Under the pieces are notes generated by a model. That model was not told the origin of the DNA. It made no database searches and saw nothing but the letters and a program-made list of their open reading frames with translations. A program made the translations under genes and the position numbers. A DNA stretch of 64,000 nt, taken from the NCBI RefSeq assembly GCF_001590795.1, contig NZ_JXDL01000001.1:7093296-7157295 (forward strand), written 5' to 3'. Source of the stretch: Bradyrhizobium sp. AT1. Its GTDB lineage: Bacteria; Pseudomonadota; Alphaproteobacteria; Rhizobiales; Xanthobacteraceae. Of this stretch, positions 26,492-34,386 are shown piece after piece; within the stretch, counting starts at the first letter, position 1; every line of letters begins with the position of its first letter.

Positions 26492-28156
26492 TTACTGCTT
26501 GACCGCAAAGACCCACAGCGAGCCGCCGGGCGGTACCTTGGCAAGCCGCTCGTCGCCGGAGAACAGCGAATAGACGCCGCCATAGCCCGATGTCACCGCG
26601 ACATATTGCACGCCATCCTGCTGCCAGGTCACCGGCTGGCCCTCGATCCCGGACCCGGTCTGGAATTGCCAGAGCTTCTTGCCGGTGTCGGCGTCGAAGG
26701 CCTCGAACTCGCCGGTCAGGGCGCCCGAGAACACGACGCCGCCCGCGGTCGATAGCACGCCCGAGAAGCGTGGAATGTCGCTCGGCGCCTCCCATTTCGC
26801 CTTGCCGGTCATCGGGTCGATCGCCTTGAGGTAACCGCGCGGGCCGTCGCCGAACTCCCAGGGATCGGTCAGGTCCATGCCGAGATACCATTCACCCTGC
26901 TTGAAGGTGACGGGTTCGGCCTTGTACTTGCCGCCGAAGTTGAGCGTGTTGGCGTAGGCGAGACCGGTCTGCGGATTGAACGACATCGGCTCCCAGTTCT
27001 TGCCGCCGAGGATCGACGGATAGACCGTGACCTTCTTGCCTTCACGCGCCTCCTTGGCGACATCGGTCTCGATCGGCTTGCCGGTCTTCATGTCGACGCC
27101 GGTTGCCCAATTGACCTTCACGTAAGGGTTGGCCGCCAGCAGCTTGCCGTTGGTGCGGTCGAGCACGTAGAAGAAGCCGTTGCGGTTGGCATTCATCAGT
27201 GTCTTGGTCGGCTTGCCCTCGACATTCATGTCGGCGAGCACCATCTCGGCCACCGCATCATAGTCGAACGGATTGTTCGGCGAGAATTGGTAGTGCCACT
27301 TGATCTTGCCGGTCTTGGGGTCCATCGCCAGCACCGAACAGGTGTAGAGATTGTCGCCGGGGCGCACCGCCGCGTTGAACGGTCCGGGATTGCCGATACC
27401 CCAATAGATCGTGTTCAGCTCGGGATCGTAGGAGCCGGTGATCCAGGTCGATCCGCCGCCGAGCTTCCAGGTGTCGCCCTTCCAGGTATCGCCGCCGGGC
27501 TCCTCCGGCGAGGGGATCGAATGGGTTCGCCACAGGTGCTTGCCCGTTGCGGGATCCCAGCCGTCGATGAAACCGCGGGTGCCGAACTCGGCGCCGGAGA
27601 CGCCGGTGATGACCACGCCGTCCGCGACCAGCGGCGCGATCGTCATCGAATAGCCTTCCTTGATGTCGGCGGCCTTCTGCCGCCACAGCTCCTTGCCGGT
27701 CTTGGCGTCGAGCGCGATCACGTTGGCGTCGAGGGTGGTGCGGAAGACCTTGCCATCCAGCAGCGCGGCGCCGCGGTTGATGATACCGCAGCAGACGATG
27801 CGGGGTGTTTCGGCGGGATATTCGACCTTGGTTTTCCAGATCTGCTTGCCGGTCTTGGCGTCGACCGCCATGGTCGCGTTGTGCGAGGTCACGTAGATCA
27901 CGCCCTGGTACACCAGCGGCTGCGATTCCTCGCTGCGATCGTCGTTGAAGGAGTAATTCCAGACCGGGACGAGGTTCTTGACGGTGTCCTTGTTGATCTG
28001 GTTCAGCGTCGAGAAGCGCTGCAGATTGTAGCCCATCCCGTAATTGAGAACGTTCGATGTATCAGTCGCGCCCTTGACCAGCTGCTCGGTGGTCTGTGCG
28101 CTTGCACAAGTCGATGCAAGCATGACGAGGCTCGCGGCCATCGCAAAGCGTTTCAT
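26492..28156 (-). CDS. Lanthanide-type PQQ alcohol dehydrogenase
   Basis: A 554-residue periplasmic quinoprotein. The ATG at 28156 has GGGAGGAACGG before it and begins a signal peptide (AMAASLVMLASTCASA). Cys122-Cys123 in VCCGIINRG is the PQQ-stacking pair. Metal ligands are Glu190 (SGAEFG), Asn256 (GIGNPGPF), Asp298 and Asp300 in NPFDYDAVAE. The extra Asp300 predicts lanthanide dependence, as in ExaF or PedH. It differs in sequence from XoxF and is shorter, so ethanol or longer alcohols are as likely as methanol. It leads an operon with a cytochrome c and a MoxJ-like protein. Confidence 0.94.
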   Translation of the reverse strand: MKRFAMAASLVMLASTCASAQTTEQLVKGATDTSNVLNYGMGYNLQRFSTLNQINKDTVKNLVPVWNYSFNDDRSEESQPLVYQGVIYVTSHNATMAVDAKTGKQIWKTKVEYPAETPRIVCCGIINRGAALLDGKVFRTTLDANVIALDAKTGKELWRQKAADIKEGYSMTIAPLVADGVVITGVSGAEFGTRGFIDGWDPATGKHLWRTHSIPSPEEPGGDTWKGDTWKLGGGSTWITGSYDPELNTIYWGIGNPGPFNAAVRPGDNLYTCSVLAMDPKTGKIKWHYQFSPNNPFDYDAVAEMVLADMNVEGKPTKTLMNANRNGFFYVLDRTNGKLLAANPYVKVNWATGVDMKTGKPIETDVAKEAREGKKVTVYPSILGGKNWEPMSFNPQTGLAYANTLNFGGKYKAEPVTFKQGEWYLGMDLTDPWEFGDGPRGYLKAIDPMTGKAKWEAPSDIPRFSGVLSTAGGVVFSGALTGEFEAFDADTGKKLWQFQTGSGIEGQPVTWQQDGVQYVAVTSGYGGVYSLFSGDERLAKVPPGGSLWVFAVKQ

Positions 28157-28498
28157 CCGTTCCTCCCAATATGCGCGCCTTTTGACGCTGCGGGAGCAAC
28201 ACTCCGTCGGAAACCAAAACGCGTCAATACGAAAGTCGCATGCGTCGTGCTGATATCGTTGAACGCAGGTGATGGTCACCTGACGGAAACCTGACGGCAG
28301 CGAGTCCACTTGCGCGGAGACGCTGAGAAAATTCCGTGCCGCGAAGCAGCTCTGGACTGGCGTGAGGCCGCGAGAGGGTTCGGTTCCCGGGTTGTCGCGC
28401 GCGCAAGTTGCAATTTCGGACTTGAACCGGCGGCCTCTTGTGGACTTATGTCGTTTCCGTCCCGCCCGAACCAGGGCTCATCGTCTCGGAGGTCTTTG
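28157..28498. other. Divergent region between a PQQ dehydrogenase and lanmodulin
   Basis: About 340 bases without a gene that serve two divergent promoters. The main feature is a direct repeat at 28279-28297, listed separately. The rest shows no repeat or RNA. Confidence 0.55.
28279..28297. promoter_or_regulatory. 11-base-phased direct repeat, candidate operator
   Basis: CCTGACGG occurs twice (28279-28286 and 28290-28297), separated by AAA. The 11-base phase places both on one face of the helix, as for a dimeric or tandem-binding regulator. It lies 123 bases upstream of the PQQ dehydrogenase start and 202 bases upstream of lanM. No protein is assigned. Confidence 0.4.
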
Positions 28499-28891
28499 AT
28501 GATTTCGCCTCGCTCAGTTGCGCTCGCGCTCACGATTGCATTGCTATCCGGTCCGGCATGGTCGGCCTCCGGCAATGCGGTCAAACTGTTCGATACCGAC
28601 AATGACGGCACGCTCGATCTTGCCGAAGTGAAGAAGGCGGGGGCGGCACTGTTCGCCAAGCTCGATCCCGATCATGACGGCACGCTCGATGCGCGCGAAT
28701 TGCGCGGACGGCTTTCGGCGAAAGAGCTCGCTGCCGCCGATCCCGACCGCGACGGCACCCTGACGCTCGACGAATATCTGTCCGTGGTCGAGCAGCGCTT
28801 CAATGCAGCCAATCCCGACAAGGATGGAACGCTGGATGCGAAGGAACTGAATGCGCGCGCCGGCCGTGCGCTGCTGCGATTGTTGCGGTGA
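28499..28891 (+). CDS. lanM: Lanmodulin homologue, periplasmic lanthanide-binding EF-hand protein
   Basis: 130 residues with a signal peptide (LALTIALLSGPAWSA) and four EF loops: DTDNDGTLDLAE (32-43), DPDHDGTLDARE (56-67), DPDRDGTLTLDE (81-92) and NPDKDGTLDAKE (105-116). The short spacing of 12-13 residues between loops, the Pro at loop position 2 in three of four, the Asp at position 9, and the loop starting with Asn as number four all match Methylorubrum lanmodulin rather than calmodulins. Loop 1 has Thr at position 2 and loop 3 has Thr at position 9. GGAGG precedes the ATG. It likely binds lanthanides in the periplasm. It is divergent from a lanthanide-type dehydrogenase. Confidence 0.93.
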   Translation: MISPRSVALALTIALLSGPAWSASGNAVKLFDTDNDGTLDLAEVKKAGAALFAKLDPDHDGTLDARELRGRLSAKELAAADPDRDGTLTLDEYLSVVEQRFNAANPDKDGTLDAKELNARAGRALLRLLR

Positions 28892-29033
28892 GCCCAAGCG
28901 TAACAGACGTGACGAGGGCGGCTCTTGCGCGCATTTCCACCCCGGCATTCGGAACATCAGGCAGCTCGGCCTGTTCTCCTCGCAATGTCCTGTCAGGCGC
29001 CGGGGCAGCGCCGCGGGAGAAGAGGAGATGCCG

Positions 29034-29363
29034 ATGAACCCGAAACGTTCCGTTCTTGCCGCTTGCGCGATCCTGACGTTGAGCGCCGGCGTTGCTATCG
29101 CCGGCCCGTGCAACACGGGCAGCGCCAGCACTGACAAGGATGCCGGCTCCGGTCCGGTGACCGTAGGCTCGGCGCAATCGCACGCGTCCGGCTCTGCGGG
29201 CGACAGCAGCCAGCATCCGCCGACCAGCACGATGAATCGTGCGAGCGGCGAAACCCCGGCGTCATCCGAAGATGCGCAGCGGCAGATGCAGAGCGAGCCG
29301 ACGGCCGCTCAGCGGGCCGAAGGTGCCAAGCCGAATGCCGCAACGGCCGACAAGGGCTGCTGA
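29034..29363 (+). CDS. Hypothetical exported Ser/Ala-rich protein
   Basis: 109 residues from the ATG at 29034, which has GAGGAG at the right distance. A signal peptide (SVLAACAILTLSAGVAIA) precedes a polar Ser/Gly/Ala/Gln-rich body. One Cys follows the leader (GPCNTG) and one is last (KGC), so a disulfide is possible. No domain recognised. It lies between lanM and pqqA on the same strand. Confidence 0.65.
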   Translation: MNPKRSVLAACAILTLSAGVAIAGPCNTGSASTDKDAGSGPVTVGSAQSHASGSAGDSSQHPPTSTMNRASGETPASSEDAQRQMQSEPTAAQRAEGAKPNAATADKGC

Positions 29364-29590
29364 CGGCGCGGCGCCGTCGGTGGCGATTCGACGCGCGGTG
29401 CGTCGCACAAGGCAGCCTGTTGCACGTCGTGTTTGACCAAGAGAGAACTGGCTTTGCCCCAGAGAGAAATGCGCTCGCGAAGAATCGACACGGACCCGCT
29501 CGACAGACGAATCGAGGCTTGAACTGCATTTGAGGCAGCCCTAGGTTTTGCGCCGCGCGATGTCGCGCTCAATACTTGGGGAGACCCCGA

Positions 29591-29671
29591 ATGGCTTGGA
29601 AAGCTCCGAAGATCGTGGAAGTGTCGGTCGGCATGGAAATCAACATGTACGCCTGCGCTTCGCGCAAGTAA
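29591..29671 (+). CDS. pqqA: PQQ precursor peptide PqqA
   Basis: A 26-residue peptide gene, below usual length cut-offs. It begins MAWKAPKIVEV and carries VGMEINMY, where the Glu and Tyr separated by three residues are the two side chains that PqqE joins and that end up in PQQ. It ends ACASRK. GGGGAG precedes the ATG at a normal distance, inside a short GGGGAGACCCC inverted repeat. pqqB, C, D and E are not in this window, so this is either a separate extra copy or a detached pqqA whose maturation genes are elsewhere. Placement beside lanM and quinoproteins fits its role. Confidence 0.93.
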   Translation: MAWKAPKIVEVSVGMEINMYACASRK

Positions 29672-29684
29672 GTCTGACGACCTG

Positions 29685-29720
29685 CCGCGGCTTCGATGGC
29701 AAACGCCGTCGAAGCCGTGG
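29685..29720 (+). terminator. Hairpin just after pqqA
   Basis: Sixteen bases at 29685-29700 pair with 29705-29720 around AAAC with two imperfect positions. It starts 13 bases after the pqqA stop. There is no T-run, so it may stabilise the short pqqA RNA or attenuate reading into the next gene rather than fully terminate. Confidence 0.5.
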
Positions 29721-29731
29721 TAGTGTCGGGA

Positions 29732-30601
29732 ATGCGCGCGAGAGCCACCAGCTTCTGGACCATTGCTGCCTGCACGGTCGCGCTTTTGCCCGTATGCGTC
29801 AGCGCCGAAGAAGGCTTCGACACCGAGCACATCTTCGGCTTCATGATCGGCACCGATGTCGGCAATCCCGGCGAGCGCGAGCTTCAGACTCAGACGACAG
29901 GGCGCTTCGGCAAAGGTGGCGGCACTTATCGCGCCCTGGAGCACGAAGTCGAGATCGAGATCGTGCCGCTGCCGAACTTCCGCATCGAGCTCGGCGGCGT
30001 CGCCAGCCTGCACGACATCACCGGCGTCCCTGACATCGACGACCGCCGCCAATTCAACTTCCAGGGGGCGTCGCTCGACCTGCGTTATCGCCTGCTCGAC
30101 CGCGAGCGCGCGCCGTTCGGCCTCACCATCGCCGCCGAGCTTCATGGCGACCGCATCGACGAGACCAGCGGCGCGAAAGGGCGGATGTACGGCACCGAGT
30201 TCGCGCTGGCCATCGACCGCGAGCTGATCCCGAACTTCGCCATCGGCGCACTCAATTTGATCTATCAGCCCGAATGGGCGCGCTTCGAGGTGGCGGGTGT
30301 GTCCGAGAAGAGTTCGACCATCGGCGCGGCGTTTGCCGGCCTGGTGCGCGTGCGGCCCAATGTGCTGCTCGGCGGCGAGCTGCGATACTTCCGGCAATAT
30401 GAAGGCATTGGGCTCGGGGAGTTTTCAGGCCAGGCCCTGTTCGTCGGGCCGACGGCCTATGTCCAGCTGTCCGAGCGTTCCCGGCTCACCCTGAGCTGGA
30501 GCATGCAGGCTTGGGGCCGTCCGGCCGGGTCATCCGCAAATCTCGATCTCGTCAACTTCGAGCGCCATCAGGCCCGGATGATTTTCGGGGTCAACTTTTA
30601 G
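29732..30601 (+). CDS. Predicted outer-membrane beta-barrel protein
   Basis: 289 residues from the ATG at 29732. A signal peptide (SFWTIAACTVALLPVCVSA) is followed by alternating amphipathic strands, for example FRIELGGVASLHDI, SLDLRYRLLD, LLGGELRYFRQYEG and TAYVQLSERSRLTLSWSM. It ends with an aromatic residue (FGVNF), the usual outer-membrane insertion signal. Family not recognised. It may form a pore or an enclosed barrel; a lanthanide or substrate role is only suggested by position after lanM and pqqA. Confidence 0.72.
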   Translation: MRARATSFWTIAACTVALLPVCVSAEEGFDTEHIFGFMIGTDVGNPGERELQTQTTGRFGKGGGTYRALEHEVEIEIVPLPNFRIELGGVASLHDITGVPDIDDRRQFNFQGASLDLRYRLLDRERAPFGLTIAAELHGDRIDETSGAKGRMYGTEFALAIDRELIPNFAIGALNLIYQPEWARFEVAGVSEKSSTIGAAFAGLVRVRPNVLLGGELRYFRQYEGIGLGEFSGQALFVGPTAYVQLSERSRLTLSWSMQAWGRPAGSSANLDLVNFERHQARMIFGVNF

Positions 30602-30715
30602 TCCGGCCAGTCACCGCGACGGAGGGGTTCCCGCTCCCGGCAAGTTGAAACTTCCATCTCCGTGGACCGTAACCTTTCATGCTAATCTGAATCGCCCCCG
30701 CAAGAGGATCCCGGC

Positions 30716-30925
30716 ATGAACCCGATCGACTTGGTGGTGACTGTATGTGCGGTGCTCTCGCCTGCGACCTGCGAAGAGCAGCATCTGATGTTCAACTATG
30801 GCGGGTCGCCGCGGCAATGCGCGATGGCCGCGCCGCCCTATATCGCGCAATGGGTCGGTGATCATCCGAAGTGGCAGGCCGTGAAATGGCGCTGCGAATA
30901 TCCGCACCCGAACGACAAGGCGTAA
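30716..30925 (+). CDS. Small hypothetical protein
   Basis: 69 residues from the ATG at 30716, with AGAGGA upstream. Four cysteines (VCAVL, TCEEQ, QCAMA, WRCEY) in a short body suggest two disulfides and hence a periplasmic or exported protein, with the weakly hydrophobic first 16 residues as possible leader. Function unknown. Confidence 0.6.
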   Translation: MNPIDLVVTVCAVLSPATCEEQHLMFNYGGSPRQCAMAAPPYIAQWVGDHPKWQAVKWRCEYPHPNDKA

Positions 30926-30934
30926 CGCGGCTCG

Positions 30935-31288
30935 CTATTTGGTGCAGTCCTTCAAATCCTTGTCGGCGATCGAGAATATCCCATCGGCCTTGATCTCGAT
31001 GTCGCGGACGACGCATTGGCGTCCGTTGGGATAGCCGACCTTGGCATCGTAGCGGCCGGGCTCGACACCGGTGATCCGCAACCGCTCGTCGTGGTCGACC
31101 TCCTTGTCCTTGTCGTTCAGGCACTGGTTCGGGCCCCACTCGGTCTTGCCGGCGGGCGAGAGCTGGAAGCCGGAGATCGTCTCAGCCGTCAGGTTCCAGA
31201 GCCTGATGCCCTTGCCCTTGGTCTGCGCCAGCGCGACGCCCGGCAGCGCAACCAAGAGGATGCCGATCGCAATCAGCCTACGCCGCAT
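30935..31288 (-). CDS. Hypothetical exported protein
   Basis: 117 residues with a clear signal peptide (RLIAIGILLVALPGVALA). The mature part (KGIRLWNLTAETISGFQLS, GVEPGRYDAKV) resembles a small beta-sandwich. Three Cys are present. No family recognised. It lies between the small + gene and the ABC importer on the same strand as the importer, and could be its last gene. Confidence 0.68.
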   Translation of the reverse strand: MRRRLIAIGILLVALPGVALAQTKGKGIRLWNLTAETISGFQLSPAGKTEWGPNQCLNDKDKEVDHDERLRITGVEPGRYDAKVGYPNGRQCVVRDIEIKADGIFSIADKDLKDCTK

Positions 31289-31335
31289 GAGTTAAGCCTC
31301 CCTCGTCAACGTTTGGTCCAGTTGACCACGAGTTT

Positions 31336-32046
31336 TCATTGCGATTCAAGCTGCAACGCTGCGAGCTCCGCCCTGATCCTGCCGAGTTCGGCCTCGCTGC
31401 GCATCGCGCGTGGAACGGCAATCGGGACTTCCTGCACGATGCGCGCGGGCCGCGGCGACAGGAAGAACAGGCGGTCGCCGAGCCGGATTGCATCGTCGAG
31501 ACTGTGCGTGACGAGCAGCGTCATCATCGGACGGCTCGCCACCAGCGTCGCGATCTCATCGCGCAGGCGGCCGGCGAGCGCGTCGTCGAGCGAGGCGAGG
31601 GGCTCGTCGAGTACCAGGAGATCGGGCTCGACGGCGAAGGCGCGGGCGAGCGCGACGCGCCGGGCAAGGCCGAGCGACAGCTCGCCGGGAAAATGGTTGC
31701 GATGCGCGTCCAGCTCCAGAATCCTGAACAGCTCCGACAACTTCGCCTCGCTCACGTCAGGCGCGGCCAGCCGCACATTTTGCTCGACCGAGCGCCACGG
31801 CAGCAGCCGCGGCTCCTGGAACACCATGCCGATCCGCGCCTGCGGTGGACGCGCGATATGGCCCCTGAAATCGCCATCGAGCCCGAGGATGATGCGCAGC
31901 ATGGTGCTCTTGCCGCAGCCTGAGGGGCCGATGAGCACGCCGACCTCGCCGGATTGAAGCGCGAATTTGAGCGGCGCGAGCACCTCGTGCGTTCCGCCCG
32001 CGGTACTCCTGAACGTCTTGCCGGTGATGTCGATCTCAAGCCGCAC
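31336..32046 (-). CDS. ABC transporter ATPase, SsuB/TauB type
   Basis: 236 residues. Walker A GPSGCGKSTML near residue 39, signature LSLGLARRVALARA, Walker B LLVLDEPLASLD and H-loop TLLVTHSLDDAI are intact. It overlaps the permease gene by 11 bases. It is the last of a three-gene importer of the nitrate, sulfonate and taurine class. The true substrate is unknown. Such systems occur in quinoprotein clusters, so a metal complex or a cofactor precursor is possible as well as sulfonates. Confidence 0.9.
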   Translation of the reverse strand: MRLEIDITGKTFRSTAGGTHEVLAPLKFALQSGEVGVLIGPSGCGKSTMLRIILGLDGDFRGHIARPPQARIGMVFQEPRLLPWRSVEQNVRLAAPDVSEAKLSELFRILELDAHRNHFPGELSLGLARRVALARAFAVEPDLLVLDEPLASLDDALAGRLRDEIATLVASRPMMTLLVTHSLDDAIRLGDRLFFLSPRPARIVQEVPIAVPRAMRSEAELGRIRAELAALQLESQ

Positions 32047-32773
32047 GGGGCCGCCACCGTGTTGCGCGGGCTTCGAACGGCTGCACCAGCAGGGTTTCGA
32101 TCACGAGCACGACCGCGGCGAAGGTCAGCGAATAGGCCAAGAGCCGCGGCGTGTCGAACAGCTGAAAGGCGACGCCGATCTCGAAGCCGACGCCGTTCGG
32201 ACGCCCCAGGAGCTCGGCGACCAGCACGATCTTCCAGACCAGCGACAGCCCGGAGCGGGCGGAGGCTGCGATATAGGGCGCAAGCTGCGGCAGCACGACA
32301 TGGCGGAACGCGCGCCAGCGCGGCATCGCGAACACGCTCGCCATCTCGTCGAGCGAGCGGTCGAGCGCGCGGGTGCCCTCGCGCAAGGTGACGACCGCGG
32401 TCGGCAGCTTGTTGATGGCGATCGCCGCGATCGCGGCGGTCTCGGTCAGTCCGGCCCAGATATAGGCCAGCACGATCACGACCAGCGCCGGCAGATTGAG
32501 CAGCAGGATCAGCCAGGGATCGCCGAGCTTGTCCGCGAGCCTGACCCGTCCCATCAAATAGCCGATGGCGCTGCCGAGCGACATCGCCAGCACGAAGGCG
32601 AGGGTCACGCGCGCCAGCGTCGCGCCGAGATGCAGGAACAGCGCGCCGGTTGATGCTTCCGCGATCATCACCTCGAGTACGGCCGGCGGGGAGGGCAGCT
32701 TTGCGCCGCCGACGAACAGCGCGGCAATCCACCAGATCACGAGGAACAGGGCGAACGACAGAAGACGCAGCAC
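32036..32773 (-). CDS. ABC transporter permease, SsuC/TauC type
   Basis: 245 residues from a GTG at 32773 that comes one base after the stop of the binding protein gene. Six hydrophobic helices are evident. The coupling loop is LDRSLDEMASVFAMPRWRAFRHVVLPQLAPYI in outline, with the conserved Gly replaced by acidic and polar residues around it. A longer frame to 33004 is the shadow of the upstream gene. It works with the ATPase at 31336. Confidence 0.87.
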   Translation of the reverse strand: MLRLLSFALFLVIWWIAALFVGGAKLPSPPAVLEVMIAEASTGALFLHLGATLARVTLAFVLAMSLGSAIGYLMGRVRLADKLGDPWLILLLNLPALVVIVLAYIWAGLTETAAIAAIAINKLPTAVVTLREGTRALDRSLDEMASVFAMPRWRAFRHVVLPQLAPYIAASARSGLSLVWKIVLVAELLGRPNGVGFEIGVAFQLFDTPRLLAYSLTFAAVVLVIETLLVQPFEARATRWRPRAA

Positions 32774-32774
32774 C

Positions 32775-33824
32775 TCAGTCTCCAGGCACGGCGTGATAGA
32801 ACGTGCCGGGATCGAGCTCGGCCGCGGGGCCGACGAGGTCGCGGCCACCAGTCTCGGCCAGTACGCGATACAGCACGCGCGCGTCCTGTTCCTCTTCAGT
32901 GATGCTCCGTCGCGGAATACCGTCGCGATAGCGCTCGCGATAGGTCTTGAGCAGGGTGGCATCGGCCGTGCCGGTGAGGGGCGCGATCTTGTCCCAGGCA
33001 GCATCCGAGGTCACCAGCAGTTGCTTGGCCTTGCGGGTTATCGCGATGAAGCGCGCCACCGCGTCCTTGTGGCTCGCCGCCCAGCTCTCGTCGAAGACAT
33101 AGCCGACAGCGGAGACCGCGCCTTTGGCGCCGAGCTTCGGCAGAATCTCCTCGATGCCGGCGAGGCGGCGAAAACCCTTGGCCTCGAGCTGGGCACAGAA
33201 GTTCCAGAAATTGAGGCTCGCCTCCATCTCGCCGTCGAGCGCCTTGGCGGCGATCAGGGGCGGGGCGCCGTAGACGATGGTCGCCTCCGACTTCAGGTCG
33301 ATGCCGTCCTGCTTCATGCGCGCCTGGAGCAGCAGCCAGCTCTTGTCGATCGCTCCGCCCGCGACCGCGAGCTTGCGCCCCTTCAGGTCCGCGAGCGTCT
33401 TGATCGGCGAGGATGCGGGTACCATCACCGCGCCGAGCGCACTGGAATAGGGGTAGAAGGTGAGCTTGGCGCCGAGCGCCCGCTCGCGCGACACCCAGAG
33501 CCAGTCCGACAGGATGATGTCGGCGCTGCCCGCGCGCATCGCGATCTTGCCGGCCTCGGTGCTCGCGAGCTCGCTGACCTCCAGCGAAAGGTCTGCCTCC
33601 TTGTCGAGACCGCTCGCGCGGATCGCGGCCAGCTCCCAGGAGAATGTCCCGGTCTTCTGCACCGCCAGGCGGATGGTGTCCGCGGCACGGCCTGGTGCGG
33701 TCAATGTCAGCGCCAGCGTCGTCGCGAGCGCCAATGTTCGGCCAAGTGCCCTTATCACACCACGTGCTCTCATCACCTTGTGAGCCGTTTCCTCTGACTG
33801 AGTGCTTTTCAGGACAATACGCAT
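32775..33824 (-). CDS. ABC transporter periplasmic binding protein, SsuA/NMT1 type
   Basis: 349 residues from the first ATG; a second Met at residue 18 gives a shorter leader (RALGRTLALATTLALTLTAPGRA). The body matches aliphatic-sulfonate/NMT1-type binding proteins (TIRLAVQKTGTFSWELAAIR, AGSADIILSDWLWVSRERA, GRKLAVAGGAIDKSW). It begins the importer operon 32775, 32036, 31336. A closely similar gene is often found beside quinoproteins in Rhizobiales, which suggests a linked role, but ligand identity is open. Confidence 0.88.
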   Translation of the reverse strand: MRIVLKSTQSEETAHKVMRARGVIRALGRTLALATTLALTLTAPGRAADTIRLAVQKTGTFSWELAAIRASGLDKEADLSLEVSELASTEAGKIAMRAGSADIILSDWLWVSRERALGAKLTFYPYSSALGAVMVPASSPIKTLADLKGRKLAVAGGAIDKSWLLLQARMKQDGIDLKSEATIVYGAPPLIAAKALDGEMEASLNFWNFCAQLEAKGFRRLAGIEEILPKLGAKGAVSAVGYVFDESWAASHKDAVARFIAITRKAKQLLVTSDAAWDKIAPLTGTADATLLKTYRERYRDGIPRRSITEEEQDARVLYRVLAETGGRDLVGPAAELDPGTFYHAVPGD

Positions 33825-33860
33825 AGCATAGCTTTGGCCGCAACCCGCGGGAGGATGCGC

Positions 33861-34220
33861 ATGAAATGGGCCGGACAGCTACGACCGATTGTCGCCGCAT
33901 GGACGGTGCTGGCGGCGACCGCATGCGCGGCGCGAGCCGAGGAGGCCAATGATTATCCCACGGCGGCGCGTGCGGAATATGTCTATGGCTGCATGAAGGC
34001 CAATGGCGAGAGCCGGCAGTCGATCGAGCAATGTTCCTGCTCAATCGACGTGGTGGCCTCGATCGTCCCCTATGAGCGCTATGTGACCGCAGAGACCGCG
34101 CTCAGCATGTCGCAGGTGCGCGGCAATCTCGGCGTTCAGTTCCGCACCTCGGAGCAGGCGAACACGGCGGTGAATGATTTGCGCCGCGCGCAGGCGGAAG
34201 CTGAAGTGAGGTGTTTTTGA
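33861..34220 (+). CDS. Hypothetical exported four-Cys protein
   Basis: 119 residues from the ATG at 33861, placed six bases after GGGAGG. A leader (LRPIVAAWTVLAATACAARA) precedes a body with YGCMKANG, EQCSCSIDV and a final RCF, giving four Cys that could form two disulfides. The pattern resembles small cysteine proteins found next to xox genes, but no function is known. It is divergent from the SsuA-like gene. Confidence 0.68.
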   Translation: MKWAGQLRPIVAAWTVLAATACAARAEEANDYPTAARAEYVYGCMKANGESRQSIEQCSCSIDVVASIVPYERYVTAETALSMSQVRGNLGVQFRTSEQANTAVNDLRRAQAEAEVRCF

Positions 34221-34228
34221 AGATTTCT

Positions 34229-34366
34229 TCCTTCTCCCCTTGCGGGAGAAGGTGGCGCGAAGCGCCGGATGAGGGGTATCTCTCCGCGAGCCCATATGTG
34301 GAGAGATACCCCTCACCCGTCTCGCCGCTGCGCGGCGAGCCACCCTCTCCCACAAGGGGAGAGGGA
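34229..34366. repeat. Dispersed palindromic repeat, CTCCCC...GGGAG type
   Basis: CTTCTCCCCTTGCGGGAGAA and GAGCCACCCTCTCCCACAAG lie at the two ends, with an inner GGGGTATCTCTCC / GGAGAGATACCCC pair. A second copy is at 43574-43720. It sits between converging genes and may act as a bidirectional transcript end. Confidence 0.8.
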
Positions 34367-34386
34367 ATCAGAGCAAGCGTCACGAC

